DNA of 64,000 nt from Acidobacteriota bacterium (GCA_021816455.1 JAKAXU010000009.1:21995-85994); one strand, 5' to 3'. Counted from the first letter of the stretch, positions 20,700-30,766 are shown. The notes: a model not told the origin generated them from the sequence alone. Translations and numbers: made by a program.

Positions 20700-21725
20700 A
20701 TGGAACCAATGGATCGTCGCGTCTTCGTCCGCAGCTCTATCCTGAGCGCCGCTGCACTGACCCAATCCTTCACACATCTCTCCGCTTTGGCCGCGCAGCA
20801 GCCGCAGACTCGTGAGTCCAACGGGATGCTCTACCGCACGCTTGGCACAACCGGCGAACGCGTCTCCGCCATCGGACTGGGCGGCTACCACATCGGCAAA
20901 CCATCGCTCATCGAGCAGGAATCCATTTCGCTCATCCGCCAGGCCATTGACAGCGGCATCACCTTCATGGACAACTGCTGGGATTACAACGGCGGTGTCA
21001 GCGAAATCCGCATGGGAAAGGCTCTCCGCGACGGCTACCGGAATCGCGTCTTCCTCATGACCAAAATCGACGGTCGCACCAAAGCCGCCGCAGCACAGCA
21101 GATTGACGAGAGCCTCCAGCGCCTGCAGACCGATCACGTGGATCTCATGCAGCTCCATGAAGTGATTCGCCTCGAAGACCCCGACCGCGCCTTTGCCCAG
21201 GACGGCGCCATGGAAGCGCTCACCGCCGCGCGCCAGGCAGGAAAAATTCGCTTCATCGGTTTCACCGGCCACAAGGATCCATACGTTCATCTGCGCATGT
21301 TGGAGATGGCGCGGAAACACAACTTCCACTTCGACACCGTTCAAATGCCACTCAACGTTATGGACGCGCACTTCCGCAGCTTTGCGCATGATGTGCTTCC
21401 CGTGCTCGTACGCGAGCAGATCGCTCCGCTTGGCATGAAGGCCTTCGGCGACCACTTCATTCTGGATAGCGGCACCGTCCAGCCCATGGAGTGCCTGCAC
21501 TATTGCCTCAACCTTCCGGTCTCCGTGCAGATTACCGGCATCGACAGCGTTCCCATCCTTCAGCAGGCACTCGAAGCAGCCCGCACCTTCCACCCACTCA
21601 CGCAAAGTGAGGTAGCTTCCATCCTCGATCGCACGCGCTCGGCCGCCGTCGATGGGAAGTATGAGTTATACAAAACGACCACGCACTTCGACGGAACGGC
21701 TCATAATCCGCAGGAGCTTGGATAG
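20700..21725 (+). CDS. Aldo/keto reductase, predicted exported (twin-arginine-like leader absent/weak)
   Basis: [30 protein letters not shown]; start MEPMDRR at 20700 or MDRR at 20709. Confidence 0.88.
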   Translation: MEPMDRRVFVRSSILSAAALTQSFTHLSALAAQQPQTRESNGMLYRTLGTTGERVSAIGLGGYHIGKPSLIEQESISLIRQAIDSGITFMDNCWDYNGGVSEIRMGKALRDGYRNRVFLMTKIDGRTKAAAAQQIDESLQRLQTDHVDLMQLHEVIRLEDPDRAFAQDGAMEALTAARQAGKIRFIGFTGHKDPYVHLRMLEMARKHNFHFDTVQMPLNVMDAHFRSFAHDVLPVLVREQIAPLGMKAFGDHFILDSGTVQPMECLHYCLNLPVSVQITGIDSVPILQQALEAARTFHPLTQSEVASILDRTRSAAVDGKYELYKTTTHFDGTAHNPQELG

Positions 21726-21806
21726 CATCTCCAGCCGCATACTTACCTGAAGAAACAATTTCCGGATCAATTCCTCCCCGGTTTTGGGTAACTGAATAAG
21801 CTTCGC

Positions 21807-21858
21807 TCATCCTTCGTTCACCATTTATTCATCCTTCGTTCACCCTTTGTTCATCCTT
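21807..21858. repeat. 22-bp tandem direct repeat
   Basis: TCATCCTTCGTTCACC[A/C]TTT[A/G]T x2 followed by a partial TCATCCTT. Confidence 0.8.
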
Positions 21859-22065
21859 GCGGATTGCGTGCAGCCAATCGATTGATTCCAAATGTTGCAT
21901 GTTTTTTCATCTCCTCAAGCATTCATTGGAAACTCCTTTTCTTCATTATTTTTTCCCATAGACAACAAGCTTGGATTATTCCTATATTCAATGTGCTAGC
22001 GTCTCTGCGCTCTCATCGACGTGGAAAACGGAACTACCCTTATAACTCCAAGCGAGGTCTTTCCG

Positions 22066-23184
22066 ATGCACACAGCACCCTCCGCCCGATCTCTACAACT
22101 CGGCGCATGCGTTCTCACACTAAGCTTGCTTACCGCCACTGGATGTTCGAGTGGTGGCACGACCGCTACCCCGACTCCCACGAGGAACGGCGTCCTCAAC
22201 CAGATGGCGACTGTCGAGACGATAGGTTCCACAGTTGATCCCAAGAACGGCGACAACAACCCATACGGTCTCGGCATTGTTCCGATAACTACCGGCAATC
22301 TGACCCAGGGCAACCTGCTGGCCTGCAACTTCAATGACTCGAGCGGCAATGCGGGCAATGGGACGACCATCGTTCAGCTTGCGCCGATGCCGAATTCCAA
22401 GCCAACGCGTTTTGCCCAGGATCCGAGCCTGCAGGGCTGCGATGCACTCGCCATCAATACAACCAACGACTACACTTGGGCAGCCGCTTACACTGCAGCG
22501 GACAACCCTATCGTCCTGCCAACCGGCGCGATTGCAAATACTCTGAAGACCTCATATACATGGATGCATCCCTGGGGGGAGGTCTTCGCCGTTCCCATGG
22601 CGACACTCACCACGGCGGTTCCCACGTTTTATGTTACCGACGCGGGTGACGGTTCGGTTGTCGCCGTTCGCATCACCAAGACCGGCTTCATGTTCCAGAA
22701 AATCGCCAAAGGCTTCCCGGTCAATCTGACCTCGGCTTATGGCATTCTTGCCCCAGCCGGGCTTACCTATGATCAGCCTTCAGATACGCTCTACGTGGTT
22801 TCAAGCGACACCAACAGCGTCGTCGCTCTGATGAATGCTTCCACGCTGATGGATGGCGGCATCATGGTCTCTGGCACGGCGTCCACCGGACTCAGTTTCA
22901 GTGGTCCGCAGGCCAGCCAGGCTAAGGTTGTGTATAGCGGCCCGCCGCTCAACGCTCCCGTCAACATGGCAGAGTTGTATAACGGTGATCTGGTGGTTGG
23001 TAACACCGCGGATAATAATCTGATTGAGATCACCCAGGCGGGTATCGTCGCCGCCACCAAGCTGGTCGACCCCGGTGCGCCGGGCGCGATCTTCGGTATC
23101 GCCACCATGGGAACCACCGTCAACACTCAGGCCATCTACTTCAACGACGACAACACGAACTCGGTCGTTCAGGTCAGTCGCTGA
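22066..23184 (+). CDS. Secreted lipoprotein, beta-propeller/NHL-like
   Basis: Lipobox LLTATGCSSGG; repeated DTLYVVSSDTNSVVAL / NGDLVVGNTADNNLIEI strands. Confidence 0.75.
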   Translation: MHTAPSARSLQLGACVLTLSLLTATGCSSGGTTATPTPTRNGVLNQMATVETIGSTVDPKNGDNNPYGLGIVPITTGNLTQGNLLACNFNDSSGNAGNGTTIVQLAPMPNSKPTRFAQDPSLQGCDALAINTTNDYTWAAAYTAADNPIVLPTGAIANTLKTSYTWMHPWGEVFAVPMATLTTAVPTFYVTDAGDGSVVAVRITKTGFMFQKIAKGFPVNLTSAYGILAPAGLTYDQPSDTLYVVSSDTNSVVALMNASTLMDGGIMVSGTASTGLSFSGPQASQAKVVYSGPPLNAPVNMAELYNGDLVVGNTADNNLIEITQAGIVAATKLVDPGAPGAIFGIATMGTTVNTQAIYFNDDNTNSVVQVSR

Positions 23185-23192
23185 CGGCCTCA

Positions 23193-23240
23193 GGCCTGTT
23201 CACACGATCCGGATGGTGGCGACGATCGTGTGAACAGGCC
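23193..23240. terminator. Bidirectional terminator-like hairpin between convergent genes
   Basis: Perfect 17-bp stem GGCCTGTTCACACGATC / GATCGTGTGAACAGGCC, 14-nt loop; no obvious U tract. Confidence 0.65.
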
Positions 23241-23245
23241 CGAAT

Positions 23246-24025
23246 TCATATCTTCGGCGTCGCCTCAATCAGTTTTTTCGTGTAATCCGCCTGCGGATTC
23301 CGGCACAAGAACTCCGACTCGCCCGTTTCCACCACGCGTCCCTGCTCCAGTACCGCGATCCTCGTCGCCAGATAGCGCACCAGCGGCATTGAATGGCTGA
23401 TGAATAGATAGGTCATCCGCAGTTCCTGCTGCAGGCTTCGCAGCAGATTGATGACCTGTGCCGCCACGCTGACATCCAGCGCCGAGACCGGCTCATCCAG
23501 CACCAGAATCTCCGGCTTCAACGCAAGCGCACGCGCAATGTTGATCCGCTGCTTTTGTCCGCCGCTGAACTCATGTGGATAGCGCCGAAGCGCCGACTCA
23601 TCCATCCCTACCGACCGCAGCAGTTCCGCTGCAGACTGCGTCAACCGGGCACGATTCACGGAGCCTTCAACGCTGCTCCGGTGAATCAAGAGCGGCTCGG
23701 TCACCAGATCCACAACGCGCATCCGCGGGTCCAGCGCAGCGGCCGGATCCTGAAAGACCGGCTGCATTCGCCGCCGCAAGCTCTGGATCGTTGCCTGACG
23801 AACCGTCACGCCATCGATCCGTACCCTGCCTTCATCGGCCTCCACCAGCCCCAGCACGATCCGCGCTAATGTGCTTTTGCCGCTGCCGGATTCGCCCACC
23901 AGTCCCAGCGTCTCCCCGCGGTCGATGGCGAAGCTGACCCGATCCACGACCGTCGTCTCGATGCGGCGCAGCCCTGCCCACCGGAGATATCGCTTCGAGA
24001 CGCGCTCGACCTCGATCAGCGCCAT
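23246..24025 (-). CDS. ABC transporter ATP-binding protein, DppF/OppF type
   Basis: GESGSGKST, HEFSGGQKQRINIARAL, LDEPVSALD; NPQADYTKKL C-terminus typical of oligopeptide ABC ATPases. Confidence 0.92.
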   Translation of the reverse strand: MALIEVERVSKRYLRWAGLRRIETTVVDRVSFAIDRGETLGLVGESGSGKSTLARIVLGLVEADEGRVRIDGVTVRQATIQSLRRRMQPVFQDPAAALDPRMRVVDLVTEPLLIHRSSVEGSVNRARLTQSAAELLRSVGMDESALRRYPHEFSGGQKQRINIARALALKPEILVLDEPVSALDVSVAAQVINLLRSLQQELRMTYLFISHSMPLVRYLATRIAVLEQGRVVETGESEFLCRNPQADYTKKLIEATPKI

Positions 24026-24029
24026 CCGC

Positions 24030-25901
24030 TCAATCCAGCCTGGGGTGCAGCTTGTGGAAGCCGGTTGCTTCCTGATATGCGCGACCAAACGCCAGCAGCT
24101 TCGCATCCTGGTACGGCGCCGCCAGCATCGTCAGGCTCACCGGTGTCCCCGGCCCACCGATGTTATCGTCATTGCCGTCATCCACCTTCGGCGGCTTCGG
24201 CGCGTCAGCTCCCCGCAGTCCGTTCGGCAGGATCAGCGCCGGATTTCCGGTGAGATTCGTAGCCACCAGTTGCTCGCCGTAGGTCGGTGTCACCACGATA
24301 TCGACCTGCTCGAAGAGCTTCGCCCACTGCTGAATCGCCAGCGTTCTTGCACGGTTCGCCTGAATATATTCGACCGCTGGATAAAGCCGCGCCACACGGA
24401 AATCATTCGGCCAGTCGCCCGGCCCCTGCTCGGTCAGCAGGCTGTCTCGTCCAGTCATCGTCAGCTCGTCAAAGGCGGCCGCTGCCTCGGCCGTCAGTAG
24501 CGGAGTCATGGCACCGTAGGGCAGCTTCGGCAGTTCGACCGAAATCAATGTTACGCCCATTTTGCGCAACGCATCCAGCGCCGCCAGATCGTATCGCTGG
24601 TCATAGACGCGCCGTGCATGTCCTGCGGCATTCCTCGCATTGCGCTCTTCGCGAGCCTTTTTCTGCTCCGCCGTCTCACCCGGCTTCGCCTCTCGCGGAT
24701 GGAAGGTGCCGATGGGCTGAAATTCGCTCTTGAAGTACCCGATACGCAGGCTTTTCCAGTCGAACCCGGCATCCCAGTTGAAGGCAGCGTTGCGCACCGC
24801 CAGGTCGATGCCGTCCGGACCGAAGATCGCCTGCAACGCCATCGCACAATCCTCCACACCGCGGCAGATTGGCCCCAGTTTATCCATTGTCCAGCTCAGG
24901 GCCATGGCGCCGGTACGCGGTACAAATCCGAAGGTCGGCCGCAGTCCGGTATCCCCGCAGCGGGTAGAAGGCGAGGAAATCGATCCCAGCGTCTCCGAGC
25001 CAATTGCAAAGCCGACGCATCCGGCTGCAACCGCACTTGCCGGCCCCGCCGATGAGCCGCTCGACCCCTGCGCAGGATTCCACGGATTTCTTGTCTGCCC
25101 ACCAAACCAGTGATCGCCCATCGCGAGGGCACCCAGCGTCAGCTTTGCCACCAGAATCGCTCCCGCCGCATCCAGCCGCTGCACGACCGTTGCATCTTCG
25201 TCGATCACCTGTTTTTCAAAACCACCAGCGCCCCACGTTGTCGGATAGCCTTTGACCGCCAACAAGTCCTTAGCACCCCATGGGATGCCATGCAGCGGAC
25301 CCCGATACAGCCCCGCTGCAATCTCAGCGTCTGCAGCCTTGGCCTGGGCGCGGGCGCGCTCTTCGGTGAGTGTGATGACGAAATGCAGCTTGGGATCGTA
25401 ACGCTTCAGCCGCGCCAGATACATCTCTGTCAGCTGAATTGCCGTCACCTTGCGCGCCTTCACCAGCGCGGCCAACTTACCTACTGGAGCAAAGGCCAAC
25501 TCTTCGAGGTTTTCCGGGACGGCGTTTACCGTTACGGAAGTCCATCGCGGTTCGGTGATACCCGTTTCAACCACTGCTCCGGCCGGAAGTGGATCGAAGA
25601 CAAAGGCCGGCGCCACGCTGTTCGGCATCTTCAGCTTGCGAATCTCGTCATAGCCTTCGCGCAGCGATTCCACACCGTCGAGCATCATCGTCCGCTGTGC
25701 TTCCGTCAGTTTGACTCCGGCCAGTTCGGCCGCCTGGTCGATCAGCTCCGGTGTGACCCGGAGCGCCTCAGAACCAGCCTTCTCTTGCGCCTGAACCGCC
25801 AAGGTATACAACGCTCCCGGCAAGAAAGCCGAGACTACGCCGGCGCGTGTGCAGAGCGAGAGAAAACTCCTGCGATCCGCTCCCCGTTCTTTCTTTGTCA
25901 T
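24030..25901 (-). CDS. Amidase-signature-family amidase, Tat-exported
   Basis: DRRSFLSLCTRAGVVSAFLPGAL leader; LHGIPWGAKDLLAVKG; GSSGSSAGPASAVAAG amidase signature. Confidence 0.92.
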   Translation of the reverse strand: MTKKERGADRRSFLSLCTRAGVVSAFLPGALYTLAVQAQEKAGSEALRVTPELIDQAAELAGVKLTEAQRTMMLDGVESLREGYDEIRKLKMPNSVAPAFVFDPLPAGAVVETGITEPRWTSVTVNAVPENLEELAFAPVGKLAALVKARKVTAIQLTEMYLARLKRYDPKLHFVITLTEERARAQAKAADAEIAAGLYRGPLHGIPWGAKDLLAVKGYPTTWGAGGFEKQVIDEDATVVQRLDAAGAILVAKLTLGALAMGDHWFGGQTRNPWNPAQGSSGSSAGPASAVAAGCVGFAIGSETLGSISSPSTRCGDTGLRPTFGFVPRTGAMALSWTMDKLGPICRGVEDCAMALQAIFGPDGIDLAVRNAAFNWDAGFDWKSLRIGYFKSEFQPIGTFHPREAKPGETAEQKKAREERNARNAAGHARRVYDQRYDLAALDALRKMGVTLISVELPKLPYGAMTPLLTAEAAAAFDELTMTGRDSLLTEQGPGDWPNDFRVARLYPAVEYIQANRARTLAIQQWAKLFEQVDIVVTPTYGEQLVATNLTGNPALILPNGLRGADAPKPPKVDDGNDDNIGGPGTPVSLTMLAAPYQDAKLLAFGRAYQEATGFHKLHPRLD

Positions 25902-25943
25902 GCTCTGGCCCTTTCTGTGATCCGCTAGAGTGGGTTACTGACC

Positions 25944-25979
25944 AACAACAAGAGCCTCCGGATGGAGGCTCTTGTTGTT
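25944..25979 (-). terminator. Terminator downstream of TPR gene
   Basis: Perfect 16-bp stem AACAACAAGAGCCTCC-GGAT-GGAGGCTCTTGTTGTT. Confidence 0.8.
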
Positions 25980-25995
25980 CTCTCTGAGACTGGAA

Positions 25996-26832
25996 CTACT
26001 TCATGTTTCCGTTGGAGTCCATGACGATACCGCCCGGACCCTGATTCTTCTTCGCCTCATTGGCTTTGCGGGTTCCCATCGCCTTGTCGCGCCATTCATC
26101 CGCAGAAGCGACATCTGCCTTTCGCGCTGCTTCGTCACCGCAGTCCAGGTCCGCCTTGCGACGATAGAGGAGGTTGATATAGGCCATCGCATCGTCATAG
26201 TTCGGGCGATTTTCAATAGCCATGTTCAGATACTTGAGACCTTCCGTCACGAGCGGAGCATTCTCCTGCTGCAATGCCAGGCACTCCTTCTTCGGGAGCT
26301 TGGCATTGCCCAAACCGTCATCGTTGATACCGGCCGGGGCCAGAATCTTCAATGCGTTTTCGTGCGCTTCCGTCCAGTCGATCACGCCGACTGTGTAGGC
26401 TGCTTCAGGATCTTTGGGATCGACAGCCAGTACTTTCTCCTGCCACTCCTTCGCATCGTCCAGCTTCTTGATGTTGAAATAGAGGCTCGCAATTCCCTTC
26501 AGACTGTTAATGTCGCTCGGATCCTGCTGCAGCACCTGTTTGAAGATGTCGATAGCCTGATTCGCTGTCTTGAGGTTGTCAGGGGTGTCGAGGCCAGGAA
26601 CAACGTTCTGCGAAAGTGCTGTCCCCAGGTAGTTTTTAGCCATAGGCAGGGTTGGATCGTCTTGAATTGCCACCTGGAAGTGCGCAATCGCAGCCTCGAA
26701 CTTTCCGGCCTTGTATGCTTCGACGCCCTTGTTCAACTGATCGCGGGCAGCCAGACGTTTACATCCAGTGAAGGTGACCGTCATCACAACCAGGCTTGCC
26801 GCAAGGATCGGCAGACGTACGCTTCGATTCAT
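25996..26832 (-). CDS. TPR-repeat lipoprotein
   Basis: VTFTGCKRL lipobox-like; multiple TPR repeats. Confidence 0.85.
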   Translation of the reverse strand: MNRSVRLPILAASLVVMTVTFTGCKRLAARDQLNKGVEAYKAGKFEAAIAHFQVAIQDDPTLPMAKNYLGTALSQNVVPGLDTPDNLKTANQAIDIFKQVLQQDPSDINSLKGIASLYFNIKKLDDAKEWQEKVLAVDPKDPEAAYTVGVIDWTEAHENALKILAPAGINDDGLGNAKLPKKECLALQQENAPLVTEGLKYLNMAIENRPNYDDAMAYINLLYRRKADLDCGDEAARKADVASADEWRDKAMGTRKANEAKKNQGPGGIVMDSNGNMK

Positions 26833-26916
26833 GTTCGTTTCCTTCTCCTTCGAGTCGTGGCCAGTGAATCCACGCCTGGCTTACCCGCGTTGTGCTTCAG
26901 GACGTGCGAGTTCCGG

Positions 26917-27351
26917 TCACTGCCCCGCCATAATCTTCGGTGTCATCAGGCCCACGTGGTCCACACCCGCCGCAGTCCCAATGTCGATCACTTCTGCGAC
27001 TTTGGCAAAATCCACATCATCGTCGCCCTTGACGAACATGACGCGCTCAGCGCGATTTGCATAAATGGCCGTCAGACGCGACAGTAGCTCTCTCTTCGCC
27101 ACGTCGTCCTGATTGATCTTATATGCGACCTGATTTCCCCCGGTATGCAGAACCGAAACGACAATCGTGCGGTCATCCGGCTGCGATTGCTGCGGATTCT
27201 TCGGCGGCTGCGGAACCAGTGCTTCCAGCCCTTTGGGCGTCACCGGAACGATCACCATGAAAATAATCAGAAGAACGAGCAGTACGTCGATCAACGGGGT
27301 AACGTTGATGTCGGAGGAGAGGCCACTAGGCCCGCTTGATCCCATTGCCAT
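26917..27351 (-). CDS. exbD: Biopolymer transport protein ExbD/TolR
   Basis: SDINVTPLIDVLLVLLIIFMVIVPVTP. Confidence 0.93.
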   Translation of the reverse strand: MAMGSSGPSGLSSDINVTPLIDVLLVLLIIFMVIVPVTPKGLEALVPQPPKNPQQSQPDDRTIVVSVLHTGGNQVAYKINQDDVAKRELLSRLTAIYANRAERVMFVKGDDDVDFAKVAEVIDIGTAAGVDHVGLMTPKIMAGQ

Positions 27352-27404
27352 AACTTTGACTCCTTCAGAAAATTCTTTGCGTCCCGACCGTTACTCGCCA
27401 ACCG

Positions 27405-27845
27405 TCACTCGCCGGAAGATCCCGGTCCCTGCCGTTTTTCGGTCAGGAGGCCGACGGAGTCAACACCGGCGGAACGAACATCATCGATCGCATTCTCTAC
27501 ATCCAGGTAGCGCGCTCGCGCATCCGCACGGACAAAGATCTGTTTTCCCGGCTTGTCTGCGAGCATATCTCGCACCTTCTGGCCAATCTCAGAACTGGCG
27601 ATTCGGTCCTGTCCCAGGTAAAGAGTTCCATCCCGGGTGATAGCGACGACGATCGCATCTTCCTTGTCTGCATCCGGCATTGCGACGGGATTATCCGTCT
27701 GCGCCAGATCGACGTTCACCTTATTCTGCAGCATCGGCGTGATGACCATGAAGATGATCAGCAACACGAGCATGACGTCCACCATCGGCGTGACGTTGAT
27801 ATTCGAGTTGACCTTTGCGCCTTCGTTTCGAACTGCAAGTGCCAT
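27405..27845 (-). CDS. exbD: Biopolymer transport protein ExbD/TolR (second copy)
   Basis: SNINVTPMVDVMLVLLIIFMVITPML. Confidence 0.93.
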   Translation of the reverse strand: MALAVRNEGAKVNSNINVTPMVDVMLVLLIIFMVITPMLQNKVNVDLAQTDNPVAMPDADKEDAIVVAITRDGTLYLGQDRIASSEIGQKVRDMLADKPGKQIFVRADARARYLDVENAIDDVRSAGVDSVGLLTEKRQGPGSSGE

Positions 27846-28029
27846 GTGTGCGCTCCAAATCTGAGTTTCGACGCCTCCGAGCCACTTCCTCGCCGGTCCG
27901 CGCCCTGCACCCTGATCTTTTTCAGGCTCTGGCAGAGCGGAATGCGCACTGCCAGAGCTTCTGTCCCAGTTTCAGAGTGAACGACCTTGAGCCGAGAGCG
28001 AACTGTGCCCAAACGCTCCCGGGGATCGA

Positions 28030-28761
28030 TTACTTGTGGCTCTGCTTGATGAAGTAATCCACCAGCTCGCTGGAGGAGTTGTCCATCTCCACGTCAAAGG
28101 CTTCCACGCGGCCGCTGAAGTAGTTGAAGCACATCACGGCGGGGATGGCCACGAGCAGGCCGAAGGCCGTCGTAACCAGCGCTTCGGAGATGCCGCCTGC
28201 CACCGCGCCGATGCCGGAAGACTTCTGCGTGGCGATCTGCTGGAAGGCGTTCAGGATGCCCATGACCGTTCCGAGCAGGCCGACGAAGGGAGCCGTGGAA
28301 CCGACCGTGGCCAGCACACTGATGCCCTTCTTCAGCTTCGCGTGAACGATGGCCTCGGCGCGCTCCAGAGCGCGCTTCGCGCTCTCGATCGTCTCTTCAT
28401 TGACGCTTCCACCCTGGCTCTTGAACTCCTGCAGGCCAGCCTGGACAACTTCCGCCAGATGCGATTTCTTGCTGCGATCGGCGATCTTGATGGCCTCTTC
28501 GAGCTTGCGATCCTTGAGCGCGCCAGCAACTTTGGGCGCGAACTCACGCGACTGCTTGCGGGCTGCCGAGAAGTAGAGATAGCGATCGATCATAACGGCC
28601 AGCGACCAGACCGACATGATGAACAAGATCACTGCGATTCCTTTTGCGAAGTAGCCCATGTGTCCCCACAGACCCATCAGGCTGAAATCGACGTTTTCCT
28701 CCTGGAACATAGCCAGGGCGGATGTGGCGTGAGTAAGGTGTGCAAACTGAGTGAGAATCAC
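28030..28761 (-). CDS. exbB: MotA/TolQ/ExbB proton channel protein
   Basis: ISVLATVGSTAPFVGLLGTVMGILNAFQQIA; TTAFGLLVAIPAV. Confidence 0.94.
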   Translation of the reverse strand: MILTQFAHLTHATSALAMFQEENVDFSLMGLWGHMGYFAKGIAVILFIMSVWSLAVMIDRYLYFSAARKQSREFAPKVAGALKDRKLEEAIKIADRSKKSHLAEVVQAGLQEFKSQGGSVNEETIESAKRALERAEAIVHAKLKKGISVLATVGSTAPFVGLLGTVMGILNAFQQIATQKSSGIGAVAGGISEALVTTAFGLLVAIPAVMCFNYFSGRVEAFDVEMDNSSSELVDYFIKQSHK

Positions 28762-28900
28762 TGAATCGTTCCTCCTGGGAATTGCTGAATACTGGGTGAA
28801 AATCTGCGGTTATTACAGGCTACAGGACAAGGCACATACGGTCCCAAGCCCGCGTACGATTGGCAACCGGAGATCCGGCAAGCCGCGAGCGAAAGAGTTC

Positions 28901-29623
28901 TCAGCCTCCCAGGCTGAAGACGACGTTGACTGTGGTTTCCACCTCAACCGGCTCATTGTTAAGCAAATACGGGCGATAACGCCAACGGCTGACCGCCTGG
29001 ATCGCCGCCTGCTGTAGCATGGCAGGGCCGCTGATCACGCGAAGATTCTGAATTTCGCCCGTCTTGGAGATCGTAGCCTGCAACACAACTGTCCCCTGCA
29101 TACGGGCCGCTTTGGCGATTGCGGGATAGATGGGCTGAATCTTCTCAATCAGCAGGCCTTGCGCGACGCCCTGAGAGATGGCAATTTTCTTCGGCGGAGC
29201 AGCTTTCACAACCGGAGCAGCAGCGCCGGCAAACAAGCCGCCGATCACGCCCCCCGGTGCTCCACCGCCCATACCTTCCATTCCCGCCACGCCAAAGCCC
29301 TGCGACGGAGGGGCTTCTTTCTCCGTCACCATTTTGATCTGCTTGGGGATCTTGGTAGGAGCCGTGAGCTGATTGTTCATCATCTGCGGCTTCACGACCA
29401 CCTGATGCACCTCCGGAGGCGGTGGTGGCGGCGGTGGCGGCGGTGGCGGCGGTGCAACCAGCAGAGTTGCCATGGCCTGCTTGGGCAGAGCTTCCGGATA
29501 AATCAGCGGGATCAGGACCATGACGCCAATCACAGAGCCGCACAGGATGGTCGTAAGGATCATCCAGTACCGGCTCTTGCTCTTGATCCGATTGCTGGAT
29601 TCGAATGTTGCATCTTCAAACAT
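28901..29623 (-). CDS. tonB: TonB-family energy transducer
   Basis: One N-terminal TM, poly-proline stretch, C-terminal TonB domain (MQGTVVLQATISKTGEIQNLRVISGP...AVSRWRYRPYLLNNEPVEV). Confidence 0.93.
   Translation of the reverse strand: MFEDATFESSNRIKSKSRYWMILTTILCGSVIGVMVLIPLIYPEALPKQAMATLLVAPPPPPPPPPPPPPEVHQVVVKPQMMNNQLTAPTKIPKQIKMVTEKEAPPSQGFGVAGMEGMGGGAPGGVIGGLFAGAAAPVVKAAPPKKIAISQGVAQGLLIEKIQPIYPAIAKAARMQGTVVLQATISKTGEIQNLRVISGPAMLQQAAIQAVSRWRYRPYLLNNEPVEVETTVNVVFSLGG
29415..29453 (-). repeat. Short in-frame GGCGGCGGT repeat encoding ~13 consecutive prolines in TonB
   Basis: GGCGGCGGT x3 at 29427-29453 plus degenerate units. Confidence 0.85.
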
Positions 29624-29809
29624 GGCCGACCTCGAATCGCGTTGGATTTCTTATTGTGACAGACACCGCGACACGTCAGTTTGTTCCCGGAATTTTCAGG
29701 CTTGAATCCCCGACGGTGAAACTGATGTGCTCAACCTATATCAGAAGAGCCGGTGAGCTGCAAAATATCCTTCAAAAGTGTCCCAGAAACAGTGCAGCTA
29801 AAGGGAATT

Positions 29810-30766
29810 TCACCGACTGCGCTTGGCAGCGGGCAGGCTGACAGCCTTGCCTCGTCTGGCGCGCCAGTCCTGATAGGCGACCAGCATCGGCGCCGCCACT
29901 GCGATCGACGAGTAGGTGCCAATCAGGATTCCTACCACCAACGCGAACGAGAAGCCACTGAGCACCTTGCCCCCGAAGATATAGAGCGCCAGCACCGTCA
30001 GAAATGTCAATCCCGAAGTGAGCACGGTCCGGCTCAACGTCTGGTTGATGCTGCGATTGACCACATCGGTCAGACCCTCGCGGCGGCTGATGCGGAGATT
30101 CTCACGAATTCGATCGAAGACCACGATCGTGTCGTTCATCGAGTAACCGACCAGCGTGAGGATTGCCGCGATCACCGTCAGACTGATCTCCTGACCGGTG
30201 AGCGCGAAGGCTCCGACAGTGATGAGCGTGTCATGGAAGACCGCGACAACTGCGGCGACGCCGTAGATCAGTTCAAAGCGGAACCAGAGATAAACCAGCA
30301 TCCCGACCAGCGAGTAGAGCGTGGCAAGTCCAGCCTGCTTTTCCAGTTGTCGGCCCACGGTGGGGCCAACAGCCTGCACGCTGCTTTCGAGAATCGGGTT
30401 GTTGTAGTGCTGATGCAGAGCGTCCAGAATGCGCTTGCGGCTGCTGTCCACATTCACATCGGACTGCTCCGGCATGCTGATCAGCAGCTCATGCTTCGCC
30501 GGCACATCGTAGGCGACGATCTTCACGTCATGAATGCCAGCCGCATCCGTTGCATTGCGCACCTGGTTAGCATCCGGAACATTTGCAAAGGTCACCTGCA
30601 CCTCAGTGCCGCCTTTGAAATCCACGCCCAGCGGTACGGGGCTGCCCGTGCGCGCAAAGTGCACGCCCATGGAGATCAGGCCAGAAACGCTGAAGAGGAG
30701 CGAAAAGGCAAGGAAGTACCACTTCTTGCCGAGCCAGTCGATAGTCACGCCAGTAAAAAGTTCCAC
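29810..30766 (-). CDS. secF: Protein translocase subunit SecF
   Basis: GTG start with GGAAAG SD; GVDFKGGTEVQVTF, VGYSMNDTIVVFDRIREN. Confidence 0.94.
   Translation of the reverse strand: MELFTGVTIDWLGKKWYFLAFSLLFSVSGLISMGVHFARTGSPVPLGVDFKGGTEVQVTFANVPDANQVRNATDAAGIHDVKIVAYDVPAKHELLISMPEQSDVNVDSSRKRILDALHQHYNNPILESSVQAVGPTVGRQLEKQAGLATLYSLVGMLVYLWFRFELIYGVAAVVAVFHDTLITVGAFALTGQEISLTVIAAILTLVGYSMNDTIVVFDRIRENLRISRREGLTDVVNRSINQTLSRTVLTSGLTFLTVLALYIFGGKVLSGFSFALVVGILIGTYSSIAVAAPMLVAYQDWRARRGKAVSLPAAKRSR

Noticed and set aside
28036-28764. 242-aa ORF opposite exbB
   Set aside because: Mirror ORF; the ExbB reading frame has clear family motifs.
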